A DNA stretch of 64,000 nucleotides, from assembly GCF_027923555.1 (NCBI RefSeq), contig NZ_AP025523.1, positions 124,001-188,000 on the forward strand. The letters are read 5' to 3'. Below are positions 45,164 to 54,094 of the stretch, piece after piece. The translations under genes and the position numbers were made by a program. How positions within the stretch are numbered: position 1 is the first letter of the stretch; each line of letters starts with the position of its first letter. The notes beneath the pieces are model-generated. The model was not told where the DNA came from and ran no database searches. It worked only from the letters and a program-made list of their open reading frames with translations. Source of the stretch: Vulcanimicrobium alpinum (GTDB lineage: Bacteria > Vulcanimicrobiota > Vulcanimicrobiia > Vulcanimicrobiales > Vulcanimicrobiaceae).

Positions 45164-46566
45164 AGCCGGAACGCGTCGGCGCCGCCGGGTTCCGGAAAGA
45201 TCTTGCCGGGGTTCATGATCCCCAGCGGGTCGACCGCGGCCTTGATGCGGCGCATCAGCGCGAGCGCGTCGGTCCCGACGTCGAGCTCCATGAACTGCTT
45301 CTTCAGCAGCCCGATCCCGTGCTCGCCCGAGAGCGTCCCCCCGAGTTCCACCGCGGCTTCGAAGATCGCGCGCGCCGCGGCCGCAACGCGCGCCATCTCC
45401 TCGGGATCGCGCTTGTCGCACAGGATGTTCGGATGGAGATTCCCGTCGCCGATGTGGCCGAAGAGCGGGATCTCGAGCCGGTGCTCTGCGGCGATCGCGC
45501 GGACGCGCGCCACCATCGCCGTCACCTTGCTGCGCGGGACGCAGACGTCCTCGCCGAGTTTGTTCGGACGCCGCCGCGCCAGCGCCGGCGAGATCGATCG
45601 GCGCGCGTTCCACAGGCGTTCCGATTCGGCGTCGTCACCGGCGACGGTCACGGTGCGCGCGCCGTGTGCGCGCGCGACCGCGCCGATCGCCGCGATGTCC
45701 TCGTTCACGACGCTCTCGTGATTGCCGTCGGCGCCGAAGATCAGGATCGCGTCGGCGTCGAGCGGCAAGCCGGTCACCCCGTTCTCGGCGATGCAGCGCA
45801 TCGTCAGCGCGTCGAGCAGCTCGATCGCGGCCGGCGCGATCCCTGCGGCGAGAACGGCGGTCGATGCATCCGCGGCATCGGCGATGCGATCGAAGACGGC
45901 GAGCGCGGTGCGCTTGACGCGCGGCTTGGGCAGCAGTTTGAGGGTGATCTCGGTGATCGTGCCGAGCGTCCCCTCCGCGCCGGTGAAGAGCCGGCGCAGA
46001 TCGTAGCCGGTCACGTTCTTCACCGTGCGGCCGCCGGTGCGGATCGGCGTACCGTCGGGCAGCACGACTTCGAGCGCGAGCACGTAGTCGCCGGTGACGC
46101 CGTATTTGAGCGCGCGCGCGCCGCCCGCGTTCTCCGCGACGTTGCCGCCGATCGCGCTCTGCTTGAGGCTCGACGGATCCGGCGGATAAAACAGACCGCG
46201 CGCTTCGACCAGCGCCTGCAGGTGCGCGGTGATCACGCCGGGCTGCACGACGGCGACGCCGTCGTCGACGCTGATCTCGAGGACGCGATCCATCCGCGAG
46301 ACGCCCAGCACGATGCTGCCGTCGAGCGGGACCGCGCCGCCCGAGAGGCCGCTCCCCATCGCGCGCGGCGTGAGCGGGATCCGCCGCGCGGTCGCGATGC
46401 GATGGATCGCGCACACCTGCGCCGTCGTCGACGGCAGGACGACCAGCGGCGGGGTCCGTTCGTAGAACGTCCCGTCGAATCCGTAGGCGATCAGGTCTTC
46501 GGCGGCGGTCAGGACGCCGTCCGGAACAACTTCGCGCAGCGCGTCGATGAGGCCGGCGGCGATCAC
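45160..46566 (-). CDS. glcD: FAD-linked oxidase, GlcD family
   Basis: 468 residues. FAD-binding type 4 domain at the N-terminus ([78 protein letters not shown]) and a C-terminal FAD-oxidase domain ([39 protein letters not shown]). Glycolate, D-lactate or 2-hydroxyacid oxidation fits the family. The GTGA coupling to glpK suggests a role in three-carbon metabolism, but no GlcE or GlcF partner is present. GTG start overlaps the GGDEF gene stop. Confidence 0.9.
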   Translation of the reverse strand: MIAAGLIDALREVVPDGVLTAAEDLIAYGFDGTFYERTPPLVVLPSTTAQVCAIHRIATARRIPLTPRAMGSGLSGGAVPLDGSIVLGVSRMDRVLEISVDDGVAVVQPGVITAHLQALVEARGLFYPPDPSSLKQSAIGGNVAENAGGARALKYGVTGDYVLALEVVLPDGTPIRTGGRTVKNVTGYDLRRLFTGAEGTLGTITEITLKLLPKPRVKRTALAVFDRIADAADASTAVLAAGIAPAAIELLDALTMRCIAENGVTGLPLDADAILIFGADGNHESVVNEDIAAIGAVARAHGARTVTVAGDDAESERLWNARRSISPALARRRPNKLGEDVCVPRSKVTAMVARVRAIAAEHRLEIPLFGHIGDGNLHPNILCDKRDPEEMARVAAAARAIFEAAVELGGTLSGEHGIGLLKKQFMELDVGTDALALMRRIKAAVDPLGIMNPGKIFPEPGGADAFRL

Positions 46567-47672
46567 GGCGGTGAAGATCCGCGGGTCTGCTTCACGCGGT
46601 ACATCGCGACGTCGGCGATGCGCACGATCTCCTTCGCGTCGTCGGCGTCGTCGGGGACGACCGCGTCGCCGACGCTGGCGCTGATCGTCACGCTCGTCCC
46701 CGCGATCGAGAAAGGGGCTTCAATCTCGCGGATGATGCGCTCGGCGATCGCGCGCGCGTCGGCGCGCGACGAGATCTTCTCCAAGATCACCGCGAACTCG
46801 TCGCCGCCGATCCGGGCGACGAAGTCGTTGGGACGCACCGCGCGGCGCATCCGCTCCCCGCAAAGCCCGAGCACGATGTCGCCGGCGGCATGACCGAGCC
46901 GGTCGTTGATCGGCTTGAAACGGTCGAGATCGATCCACAGCACGCCGATCCGTTCGTCCGGCCCGCGGCCCCCCAACACCTCCGTCAATCGCTCGTCGAA
47001 CGCGCGGCGGTTCGGGAGGCGCGTCAATTCGTCGCGGCGCGCGAGCGCGGCGGCGGCGCTCGCCTGCGATCCGAGCAGCGCGGTGAGCGCGCCGGCGAGT
47101 CCGAGCAGCAGCGCCGTCGTAATGATCACCGTGCGCGCCAGCAGGATTGCGCTCGCGATCGCGGCGTTGTCCTGATCGAGCGACGCCTTCAGCGCCGCGA
47201 TCGCGATCAGGTCGGCACGCCGGACTTGGTCGAATGCGGTCCGCTGGGCGCGTAGCGCCGCAAGCGCCTGCCGGCGGTCGCCGCGCTGCATCGTCCGCAA
47301 CTCGTCGGTGAAGCGGGTCTCGAGCGCGTCGCCGGTGCGCACGAACTCGTCGAGCGCGGCGTTCGCGTCGGGATCGTTGAGCCGCGGCAGAGCGGCGCGG
47401 TACGTCGCGTACGCATCACGGCCCGGCGCGTACGGCTCGAGAAACGAGGCGTCGCCGGAACTGACGTAGATGCGGACCGCGGTGTCCTGATCGGTGAGCG
47501 CGACGAGCGCGGAGCGTTCCGCGATCGCGGCGCCGATCGCGACACGGCTGCCCTGCTGCCGCGCGGAGATCTGATCGAAGGCGACGACCGTCGTCACCAC
47601 GGCGGCGGCGATGGCGAACGCCCCCAGCACCGCTGCGGATGCATACCGCACGAGGCTTGGCGCGGACTTCAT
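46563..47672 (-). CDS. Membrane-bound diguanylate cyclase (CHASE3-like sensor and GGDEF)
   Basis: 369 residues. One N-terminal helix, a periplasmic helical sensor (about 35-180) of CHASE3 type, a second helix (VIITTALLLGLAGALTALLG) and a GGDEF domain with DELTRLPNRRAFDERL, IGVLWIDLDRFKPINDRLGH and the intact active site RIGGDEFAVIL. It should make c-di-GMP. No EAL domain, and no clear RxxD inhibitory site. Its stop overlaps the glcD start. Confidence 0.92.
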   Translation of the reverse strand: MKSAPSLVRYASAAVLGAFAIAAAVVTTVVAFDQISARQQGSRVAIGAAIAERSALVALTDQDTAVRIYVSSGDASFLEPYAPGRDAYATYRAALPRLNDPDANAALDEFVRTGDALETRFTDELRTMQRGDRRQALAALRAQRTAFDQVRRADLIAIAALKASLDQDNAAIASAILLARTVIITTALLLGLAGALTALLGSQASAAAALARRDELTRLPNRRAFDERLTEVLGGRGPDERIGVLWIDLDRFKPINDRLGHAAGDIVLGLCGERMRRAVRPNDFVARIGGDEFAVILEKISSRADARAIAERIIREIEAPFSIAGTSVTISASVGDAVVPDDADDAKEIVRIADVAMYRVKQTRGSSPP

Positions 47673-47741
47673 CGTTGCATCCTACCGGCGTTTTCGGCCG
47701 GGGTCCTACACGCGAGGAGTCCGGCGGGGTACACTGTGAGC

Positions 47742-48839
47742 ATGGCCGACGTCATCACGACCGAATACCGGCTCGCCTCCGAGCCGGCGCTCCGAGCGTT
47801 TGCGGCCGCCGCCCTCGAGAAGGTCGGGGTATCGAGCGAGGACGCGGCGATCGTCGCCGACGTCCTCGTCGCCGCCGACCTGCGGGGAATCGAGTCGCAC
47901 GGCGTCGCGCGGCTCGAGCCGTACTACGTGAAGCGAATCCAGGCCGGGCGGCTCAATCCGCGTCCGGCGGTGACGACGGTGCGGGAGACGCCGACGTCGA
48001 TCCTCGTCGACGCCGGCAACGGCCTCGGCCACCCCGCCGGGAAGCGGACGATGGATGCGGTGCTCGCCAAAGCCGCGGAGCACGGCGCGGCGTTCGGTGC
48101 CGTGCGCAACTCGAACCACTTCGGGATCGCCGGGTACTACGCGATGCAGGCCCTCGAACGCGACATGATCGGGATCGCGTCGACGAACAGCGTGCGTTTT
48201 GCGGCGCCGACGTTCGGCCGCGACGTGATGCTCGGAACGAATCCGCTTGCGTTCGCGATCCCCGCGAACCGCGAGCCCGCGTTCGTCCTCGATTTCGCCA
48301 CCACGACGGTTCCCAAAGGGAAACTCGAAGTCTACCAGCGGCGCGGAACCCCGCTGAAGCCCGGCTGGGCGATCGATCGCGAAGGAAATGAGACGCTCGA
48401 TCCGCAGGTGGCGCTGACCGGCGCACTCCTCCCGCTGGGCGGCTACGGCGTCGATAACGGCGGCCACAAAGGCTTCGGACTCGGCCTGCTGGTCGAGATC
48501 CTCTGCGGCGTGCTCGCGGGCGGCGCGTTCGGCAACGATCTCCCGCTCCCCGACGACGGCCCGTTGCCGGGACGAATCTCGCACTTCTTCGCCGCGTTCA
48601 CGATCGGCGGGTTTCGCGATCCCCTGCAGTTCAAAGCCGACATGGACACGGAACTCCGTGCGTTCAAGGATTCGGCGAAGGCGCCCGGTCAGGATCGCAT
48701 CTACGTCGCGGGCGAGATCGAACACGAGAAGACGCTGTTCAATCGCGCGCACGGCGTGCCGGTGCACGCGAAGGTGTGGAACGGCCTGCAGTCGATGGCG
48801 GCCGACCTCGGTCTTCCGTTCGAAATCGCAAAACGCTGA
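47742..48839 (+). CDS. Ldh2 family malate/lactate/ureidoglycolate-type dehydrogenase
   Basis: 365 residues from ATG 47742 (GTG 47736 is also in frame). NAD(P)-dependent 2-hydroxyacid dehydrogenase of the PF02615 fold: ADLRGIESHGVARLEPYYVK, AVRNSNHFGIAGYYAMQA, GIASTNSVRFAAPTFGRDVM, LGTNPLAFAIPA and GGHKGFGLGLLVEILCGVLA. The substrate cannot be told from sequence (malate, L-lactate, ureidoglycolate or sulfolactate). Divergent from the GGDEF gene. Confidence 0.9.
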   Translation: MADVITTEYRLASEPALRAFAAAALEKVGVSSEDAAIVADVLVAADLRGIESHGVARLEPYYVKRIQAGRLNPRPAVTTVRETPTSILVDAGNGLGHPAGKRTMDAVLAKAAEHGAAFGAVRNSNHFGIAGYYAMQALERDMIGIASTNSVRFAAPTFGRDVMLGTNPLAFAIPANREPAFVLDFATTTVPKGKLEVYQRRGTPLKPGWAIDREGNETLDPQVALTGALLPLGGYGVDNGGHKGFGLGLLVEILCGVLAGGAFGNDLPLPDDGPLPGRISHFFAAFTIGGFRDPLQFKADMDTELRAFKDSAKAPGQDRIYVAGEIEHEKTLFNRAHGVPVHAKVWNGLQSMAADLGLPFEIAKR

Positions 48840-48847
48840 CGAAGATG

Positions 48848-49603
48848 CTATTGGTGTGAAAGTTCGAGCGTCCCCGCGCAGCGCAGACCGTTGCACGCCG
48901 CGGGGATGAACCGCGCCGTCATCAGGCGGCTGCGCAACTCCGCGGTCGCTCCCGGATCCGCCGGTGCGCGCACGAACTCGATCGAGGTCGCGCGGCCCGT
49001 CTCGTCGACGGTGATGCGGATCAGAAACGGTCCGGCGATCCCGCCGAACAGCGCGCCGCGCGCCGACGGATCGACCGCGGCGGGATAGGTTTCGCCGAAG
49101 TTGCCGATCCCGTCGTCGCGCACGGCGGCGAGCGGGCTGGGCACGGGGGACGCCGTCGCGGCGGCCGTCCCCGCGGCGACGGCCGTCGGCGCCGCCGCCG
49201 GCGTGGCGAGGACCGCGACGACCGCCTGCGCGGCGACATGCTTGGCGACGGTCGCGCGGAACGCGCGAGGCGAAAAGCGTCTCTCCGATGCGACGACCAG
49301 CGCGCGCTGCGCGTGCGCGACGGTATGCGCGACGTGCAGCAGCGGCGGCCGGGAGAGCGCGGCTGCGGCGAGCGGCGGCGCGGCGCGCACGACCGGCGCG
49401 GGGCGCGGCGTCTCGCGATGCTCGATCCGGATCATCGTCGCCAGCAGGACGCGTTCGTCGGGGACGTCCGGGGTGAACGCCGGGCGGGGCAGCGCGGCAA
49501 GGACGGCGAGCGCACAGACGTGAGCGGCGATCGAGAGGCCGATCGCAGTGCGGTCACGCCGTGAGGGGAAGCCGCCGTGCACCATCGCCGTGGGACCGCT
49601 CAA
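48848..49603 (-). CDS. TonB-like energy transducer
   Basis: 251 residues. Cytoplasmic start, one membrane helix (AIGLSIAAHVCALAVLAALP), a long Ala/Pro-rich periplasmic stretch, and a C-terminal TonB-type domain (PFLIRITVDETGRATSIEFV, RSRLMTARFIPAACNG). It could energise the TonB-dependent receptor at 3399-5345. ExbB/ExbD are not in this window. The spacer is shorter and less Lys-Pro/Glu-Pro-rich than in E. coli TonB. Confidence 0.75.
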   Translation of the reverse strand: MSGPTAMVHGGFPSRRDRTAIGLSIAAHVCALAVLAALPRPAFTPDVPDERVLLATMIRIEHRETPRPAPVVRAAPPLAAAALSRPPLLHVAHTVAHAQRALVVASERRFSPRAFRATVAKHVAAQAVVAVLATPAAAPTAVAAGTAAATASPVPSPLAAVRDDGIGNFGETYPAAVDPSARGALFGGIAGPFLIRITVDETGRATSIEFVRAPADPGATAELRSRLMTARFIPAACNGLRCAGTLELSHQ

Positions 49604-49661
49604 GTCCGACGGCGCGCAGCCTGCAACCTTTTTTCGCGCCGGCTCCTCTTAGTGAGGCGAC

Positions 49662-49928
49662 ATGGGTCGTTCAACCGAGATGGTGCTCTATCAGGCCGAG
49701 TGGTGTTCGTACTGCGCGCGCGTGCGCAAGAAGATGACCGACTTGCTGCTCGACTACAAAACCGTCAACGTGCCCTACTCGCATGCCGAGCGGCACGAGG
49801 TGAAGGCCGCGTCGGGTCAGACCTCGATCCCGGTCCTCGTCGACGGCGACGTCGTCCTCGACGACGACGACGACATCATTCCGTATCTCGAGCGCAAGTA
49901 CGGCGCGGGAGCGCAAGCCGCGAGCTGA
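49662..49928 (+). CDS. Glutaredoxin-like protein
   Basis: 88-residue thioredoxin-fold protein with the redox site AEWCSYCARVRKKM and the cis-Pro segment TSIPVLVDGD, plus a C-terminal helix (IIPYLERKYG). In the family of glutathione/mycothiol-type glutaredoxins and N-terminal GST-like domains. A short Asp run (DDDDD) precedes the last helix. ATG start with GAGG about 5 nt upstream. Confidence 0.88.
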   Translation: MGRSTEMVLYQAEWCSYCARVRKKMTDLLLDYKTVNVPYSHAERHEVKAASGQTSIPVLVDGDVVLDDDDDIIPYLERKYGAGAQAAS

Positions 49929-49940
49929 CGCGCCTCCGCG

Positions 49941-51497
49941 TCACTCCATCGGAATATTGGCCGGCGCCGCCGCACCTTTGCGGCGGCGCGGCAGCACGAA
50001 GACGAGCGGCAGCAAGAAGAACGTCAGCGCGCCGAGCGCCCACTGCGCGTCGGCGTACGCCATCACCGACGCCTGCTGCAGGATCAGCCGGTCCATGTTG
50101 CCGACCGCGGCGGTCGCACTGTGCATCTGCCCTTCGAGGACCTGCAGCGCCGGATTGCTCGCCACCGCGCTCTGCGCGAGCACCGACTGGTGGAACGCAC
50201 TGCGCCGCGCGAGCAGCGTGACGAGCGCCGCCGTCGAGAACGAACCGCCGAGCTGCAGCGAGAGCGCTTGAAATGACGTCGCCTTTGGGACGATTTCCGG
50301 CGGGATCGCGCTGAGCACCGCGATGTTGATCGGCACGAACAGCAGACCCAGGCCGATCCCGGCCATGATCGCGGGGCCGACGAGCGACCCGAAGTCGTTC
50401 TGCGAGGTGGTGATGTACCCGAGCCAGATCTGCGAGACGCCGATCAGCGCGAAGCCGGTGACGAGCAGGATGCGCGTGTCGATCCGGCCGGAGCCCGCGA
50501 CGCGCGCGATGAACGGCGTGAGCAGCGCGATGAACGCGGCGCGCACGAAGATCAGCTCGCCGGAGAGCGTCGCGGTGAAGCCGAGGAGACCTTGCACGTA
50601 CTGCGGCAGGATCACCGTCGCGCCGAACAGCACCGAACCAATCGCGAAGCCGAGCGCGCTCCCTGCCGCGACGGCGCGATACCGCAGGGCACGCAGATCG
50701 ACGATCGGCCGCTTCGTCCCAAAGAGTTCCCAGAAGACGAATGCGATCAGTCCGGTCGCCGCGGTGAAGCCGAAGAACCGGATCACCGGATCGGAGAACC
50801 AGTCGTTGCGCTGACCCTCGTCGAGGATGTACTGCAGCGAACCGAGTCCGACCGCGAGCAGCGCGAGACCCAGGCCGTCGATCGGGATCGCCTTCGGGTC
50901 GCCGGGATTGCGCATCATCGTCAGGATGATGAACGCCGCGAAGATCCCGGGCGCCAGGTTGATGAAGAAGACGTAGTTCCATGAGAAGTTGTCGGTCAGC
51001 CAGCCGCCGACCGTCGGACCGATCGACGGACCGACGATCGCGCCGAGCGCGAAGACCGCTTGCGATGCGCCGAGCAGGCGGCGCGGAAACGTGTCGCGCA
51101 GCGCCGCCTGGCCCGTCGCGACGAGCCCGCCGCCGAACGCGCCCTGCAGCACGCGGTAGAGGATCAGCTGCTGGATCGATCCGGCGACGCCGCAGAGCAT
51201 CGACGCGATCGTGAATCCGATGATCGCCGTCGCGTAGTACTGCTTGCGGCCGAAGCGCGCTTGCAGCCACGGCGTGAGCGGGATGACGATGACCGCCGAG
51301 ATGATGTAGCCGGTCACGACCCACGCGCCCTGATCCTGCGAGGCACCGAGGTTGCCTTGAATCGTCGGCAGCGCGACGTTGACGATCGTCGTGTCGAGCG
51401 TCTGCATCAGCGTCGCCGCCATGATCCCCGCCGTGATGAGGATCAGGCGCGCACCGGATTCGCTGACGTCGCGCTCCGCGCTTACGTTCGCAGCCAT
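49941..51497 (-). CDS. DHA2 family multidrug efflux transporter (EmrB/QacA-like)
   Basis: 518 residues, 14 hydrophobic helices. DHA2 motifs: LDTTIVNVALPTIQGNLG, WLQARFGRKQYY (motif A), VLQGAFGGGLVATGQAALRD, GAIVGPSIGPTVGGWL (motif C) and WNYVFFINLAPG. Drug/proton antiport is likely, though the substrate is unknown. No membrane-fusion (EmrA) partner gene is adjacent. Confidence 0.92.
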   Translation of the reverse strand: MAANVSAERDVSESGARLILITAGIMAATLMQTLDTTIVNVALPTIQGNLGASQDQGAWVVTGYIISAVIVIPLTPWLQARFGRKQYYATAIIGFTIASMLCGVAGSIQQLILYRVLQGAFGGGLVATGQAALRDTFPRRLLGASQAVFALGAIVGPSIGPTVGGWLTDNFSWNYVFFINLAPGIFAAFIILTMMRNPGDPKAIPIDGLGLALLAVGLGSLQYILDEGQRNDWFSDPVIRFFGFTAATGLIAFVFWELFGTKRPIVDLRALRYRAVAAGSALGFAIGSVLFGATVILPQYVQGLLGFTATLSGELIFVRAAFIALLTPFIARVAGSGRIDTRILLVTGFALIGVSQIWLGYITTSQNDFGSLVGPAIMAGIGLGLLFVPINIAVLSAIPPEIVPKATSFQALSLQLGGSFSTAALVTLLARRSAFHQSVLAQSAVASNPALQVLEGQMHSATAAVGNMDRLILQQASVMAYADAQWALGALTFFLLPLVFVLPRRRKGAAAPANIPME

Positions 51498-51572
51498 GGG
51501 TTCCGCGGAAAAGAGGGCACGAGGTCTGGGATCATCTCCAGCCCGACTTCGGTTTCGCGCGTCGGCGTGACG

Positions 51573-52442
51573 TTAGCGCGACGTGATCGCGGCTTCGGCG
51601 GCGAGGGCGAAGGCGACGGCGGCGCCGGCCAGGGTAGCCAGCAGGTTGACCGCATCGTTCGAGACGCCGCGGACGCCGCGCATCAGGCGCGTCGGTGCGC
51701 CGCAGACGTGCGGGTCGGTCTCGCACGAGCGTCCGCAGGCGTCGCAGAACCGCAACTCCTGCAGCGACGCGCCCAGCAGCGAGTCGACGAGCGCGCCCGC
51801 GACGCCCCCCAGCGCGATCCCGCCTGCGACCAGCCCAATCGCCGTCGCCGGCTCGCCGAACGCCCAGATGGTCGCGTGTCCTCGCGAGCCCAGCGCGTAG
51901 GCCACCGCGATCCCGGCCGTTCCGGCGAGCGCCAGCCACGCGGCGCCTGCCGCCTCGGCGAGCGATCCCGCGCGCGTTATCCCGCCGGAGATGCCGGCCG
52001 GCACGCGCTTCCCGGTCACGATCGAGCGCGGGGCCCCGCGCGCGAGCGTTCCGATCTCCGTCCCCCACGTATCGGCGGTCGCAGCGGCGTACGCTCCCGC
52101 GAACGCCGCCGCCCAACGCACGTCGTACGTGAACGCCCACGCTGCAGCGCACAGCGTCGCGACGCCGCCGTTCGCCAGCACCTGCATCGCATCGCGAGCG
52201 CCCGCTTTCCCGATGTCGACCAGCGCACGTTTGCGGCGCTTTCCGACCCGCGAGAGCACGACCGAGGGGACGAAGAACGCGAGCAGGACGAACGTGAAGC
52301 CGAGCGTCCCGCTCGCGTACGTCACGGTCCCGACGGCGAAGGCGGCGAGCGCGCCGCCGGTCGTCAGTGCGTGCGTGCGCCGGGCTGCGAGCGCGATCGC
52401 GCCGGCGAAGAGCGCGCCGATCAGGAGGTCGAGCGGCCGCAC
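51573..52442 (-). CDS. DUF92/TMEM19 family membrane protein (phytyl-phosphate kinase-like)
   Basis: 289 residues with about seven hydrophobic helices. Family features: LTTGGALAAFAVGTVTYASG, VGKRRKRALVDIGKAGARDA, TADTWGTEIGTLARGAPRSI and GGIALGGVAGALVDSLLGAS. A Cys-rich insert (FCDACGRSCETDPHVCG) may bind zinc. Plant VTE6 of this family phosphorylates phytyl phosphate; a polyprenyl substrate here would be an inference. GTG start. The 128-nt gap to its right holds nothing I can name. Confidence 0.82.
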   Translation of the reverse strand: MRPLDLLIGALFAGAIALAARRTHALTTGGALAAFAVGTVTYASGTLGFTFVLLAFFVPSVVLSRVGKRRKRALVDIGKAGARDAMQVLANGGVATLCAAAWAFTYDVRWAAAFAGAYAAATADTWGTEIGTLARGAPRSIVTGKRVPAGISGGITRAGSLAEAAGAAWLALAGTAGIAVAYALGSRGHATIWAFGEPATAIGLVAGGIALGGVAGALVDSLLGASLQELRFCDACGRSCETDPHVCGAPTRLMRGVRGVSNDAVNLLATLAGAAVAFALAAEAAITSR

Positions 52443-52570
52443 GGCGTCAGCCGAGATGCAGACGTCGCGGCGAAAGCATGCTGGTGGGAGGGCGTGTTTT
52501 CACCGTGACGCAGGGACAAAACGGCGGCGGCTCACGCGCGGATGCCGGAATGCACGCGCGCGGTCCGAGA

Positions 52571-54094
52571 TCAAACCGTCGCGACGGCCGAGAGCGCCCG
52601 CAGCAGGCCGTCGACGGTGAACTCCTCGGCGACCACGTCGACGCGAATCCCGGCGTCGCGCGCCTTCTGCGCGGTGATCGGGCCGATCGCGGCGACGGTC
52701 TTCCCGGCCAGCGCCTCGGCCGCGCCGGGGACGTTGTGGACGAAGCCGGCGACCGTGCTCGAGCTCGTGAACGTCACGATGTCGGCGGACGCGGCGTGGG
52801 CCGCCAGTTCCGGATCGTCGACGAACCGCGTCTTGTACGCGGCGACGACGTCGACGACGCGATCGTGCCGGCGCAGCGAATCGGGGAGGACGTCGCGCGC
52901 TTCCTGCGCCCGGAAGACGAGGACGCGGTCGCCCGGCGCGGTGCGCGCGAGCAGTTCGGCCGCGACCGCTTCGTTGACGAACGTCGGCGGCACCAGATCG
53001 ACGCGGATCCCGCGCGCCGCGAGCGCTTCGGCGGTCTTCGGACCGATCGCGGCGATCTTCGCATCGCCGAACGCGCGCGCGTCGCGCCCGAGTTCGGTCA
53101 GCGTGTCGAAGAAGGCGTCGACGCCGTTGCGGCTGGTGAACGCGACCCACGCGTAGTCCCGCACGTGCGTGACCGCCTCGCGCGCCGCGTGCGGATCGTC
53201 GGGCGGCCCGATCGCGATCGTCGGCGCGACGACCGGTTCCGCGCCCACTTCCCACAACCGGCTCGCGAAATCGTCCGCCTGATGCGACGGACGCGTGACG
53301 AGCACGCGTTTGCCGAACAGCGGTTGGGCGTCGAACCAGCGGATGTGTTCGCGCTCCTTCACGACATCGCCGATCACGACGATCGCGGGTGCGCCGATCC
53401 CGGTCCGCGCGACCTCGTCGACGACCGTGTCGATCGTCGCGGTGAGCACGCGCTGGGACGGCTTCGTCCCTTCGTGCACGATCCCGACCGGCGTCTCGCC
53501 TTCGAGCCCGTGCTCGCGCAGTTTCGCCACGATCCCCGCTAGGTTGCCCATCGCCATCAGGAAGATCGTCGTCGCCTTGCGGTTCGCGAGCTTCGCGAAA
53601 TTGAGCGACGAATAGCCCTTCGTCGGATCTTCGTGGCCGGTCGCGATCGTGAACGACGTGTTGTGATCGCGATGCGTCACCGGGATCCCGGCGTAGGCGG
53701 GGGCCGCGATCGCCGACGTGATCCCGGGGACGATCTCGAACGCGACGCCGGCTTCGGCGAGCGCCTGCGCTTCTTCGCCGCCGCGCGCGAAGACGAAGAC
53801 GTCGCCGCCCTTGAGCCGTACGACTTGTTTCCCGTCGAGGCCGAGCTTCACGATGAGCGCGGTGATCTCGTCCTGCGTGAGCGTGTGCGCGCCGGCTTTC
53901 TTGCCGACGTAGATCTTCTCGCAATCCGGCGGCGCCAGGCCGACGATCGCCGCTGAGGCGAGGTAGTCGTAGACCAGCGTGTCGCACTGCGCGAGCGCGC
54001 GCGCGGCTTTGAGCGTCAGCAGGCCCGGATCGCCGGGACCGGCGCCGACGAGCCACACTTTGCCCTTCTCAGTACGGGCGTGCGGTAGGGTCAC
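52571..54094 (-). CDS. cobA-hemD: Fused uroporphyrinogen-III C-methyltransferase and uroporphyrinogen-III synthase (CobA-HemD)
   Basis: 507 residues. Residues about 10-255 are the SAM-dependent methyltransferase (VWLVGAGPGDPGLLTLKAAR, VRLKGGDVFVFARGGEEAQA, EIVPGITSAIAAPAYAGIPV, GNLAGIVAKL) that makes precorrin-2. Residues about 260-507 are a full two-domain HemD (KRVLVTRPSHQADDFASRLW, WVAFTSRNGVDAFF, IAAIGPKTAEAL, VTFTSSSTVAGF, AAIGPITAQKARD) that closes the macrocycle. GTG start overlaps the hemA stop (GTGA). Last gene of the tetrapyrrole operon. Confidence 0.95.
   Translation of the reverse strand: MTLPHARTEKGKVWLVGAGPGDPGLLTLKAARALAQCDTLVYDYLASAAIVGLAPPDCEKIYVGKKAGAHTLTQDEITALIVKLGLDGKQVVRLKGGDVFVFARGGEEAQALAEAGVAFEIVPGITSAIAAPAYAGIPVTHRDHNTSFTIATGHEDPTKGYSSLNFAKLANRKATTIFLMAMGNLAGIVAKLREHGLEGETPVGIVHEGTKPSQRVLTATIDTVVDEVARTGIGAPAIVVIGDVVKEREHIRWFDAQPLFGKRVLVTRPSHQADDFASRLWEVGAEPVVAPTIAIGPPDDPHAAREAVTHVRDYAWVAFTSRNGVDAFFDTLTELGRDARAFGDAKIAAIGPKTAEALAARGIRVDLVPPTFVNEAVAAELLARTAPGDRVLVFRAQEARDVLPDSLRRHDRVVDVVAAYKTRFVDDPELAAHAASADIVTFTSSSTVAGFVHNVPGAAEALAGKTVAAIGPITAQKARDAGIRVDVVAEEFTVDGLLRALSAVATV

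Noticed and set aside
52443-52570. Possible cobalamin or other riboswitch before or after the tetrapyrrole operon
   Set aside because: The gap is at the 3' end of the operon and shows no conserved box or convincing fold.
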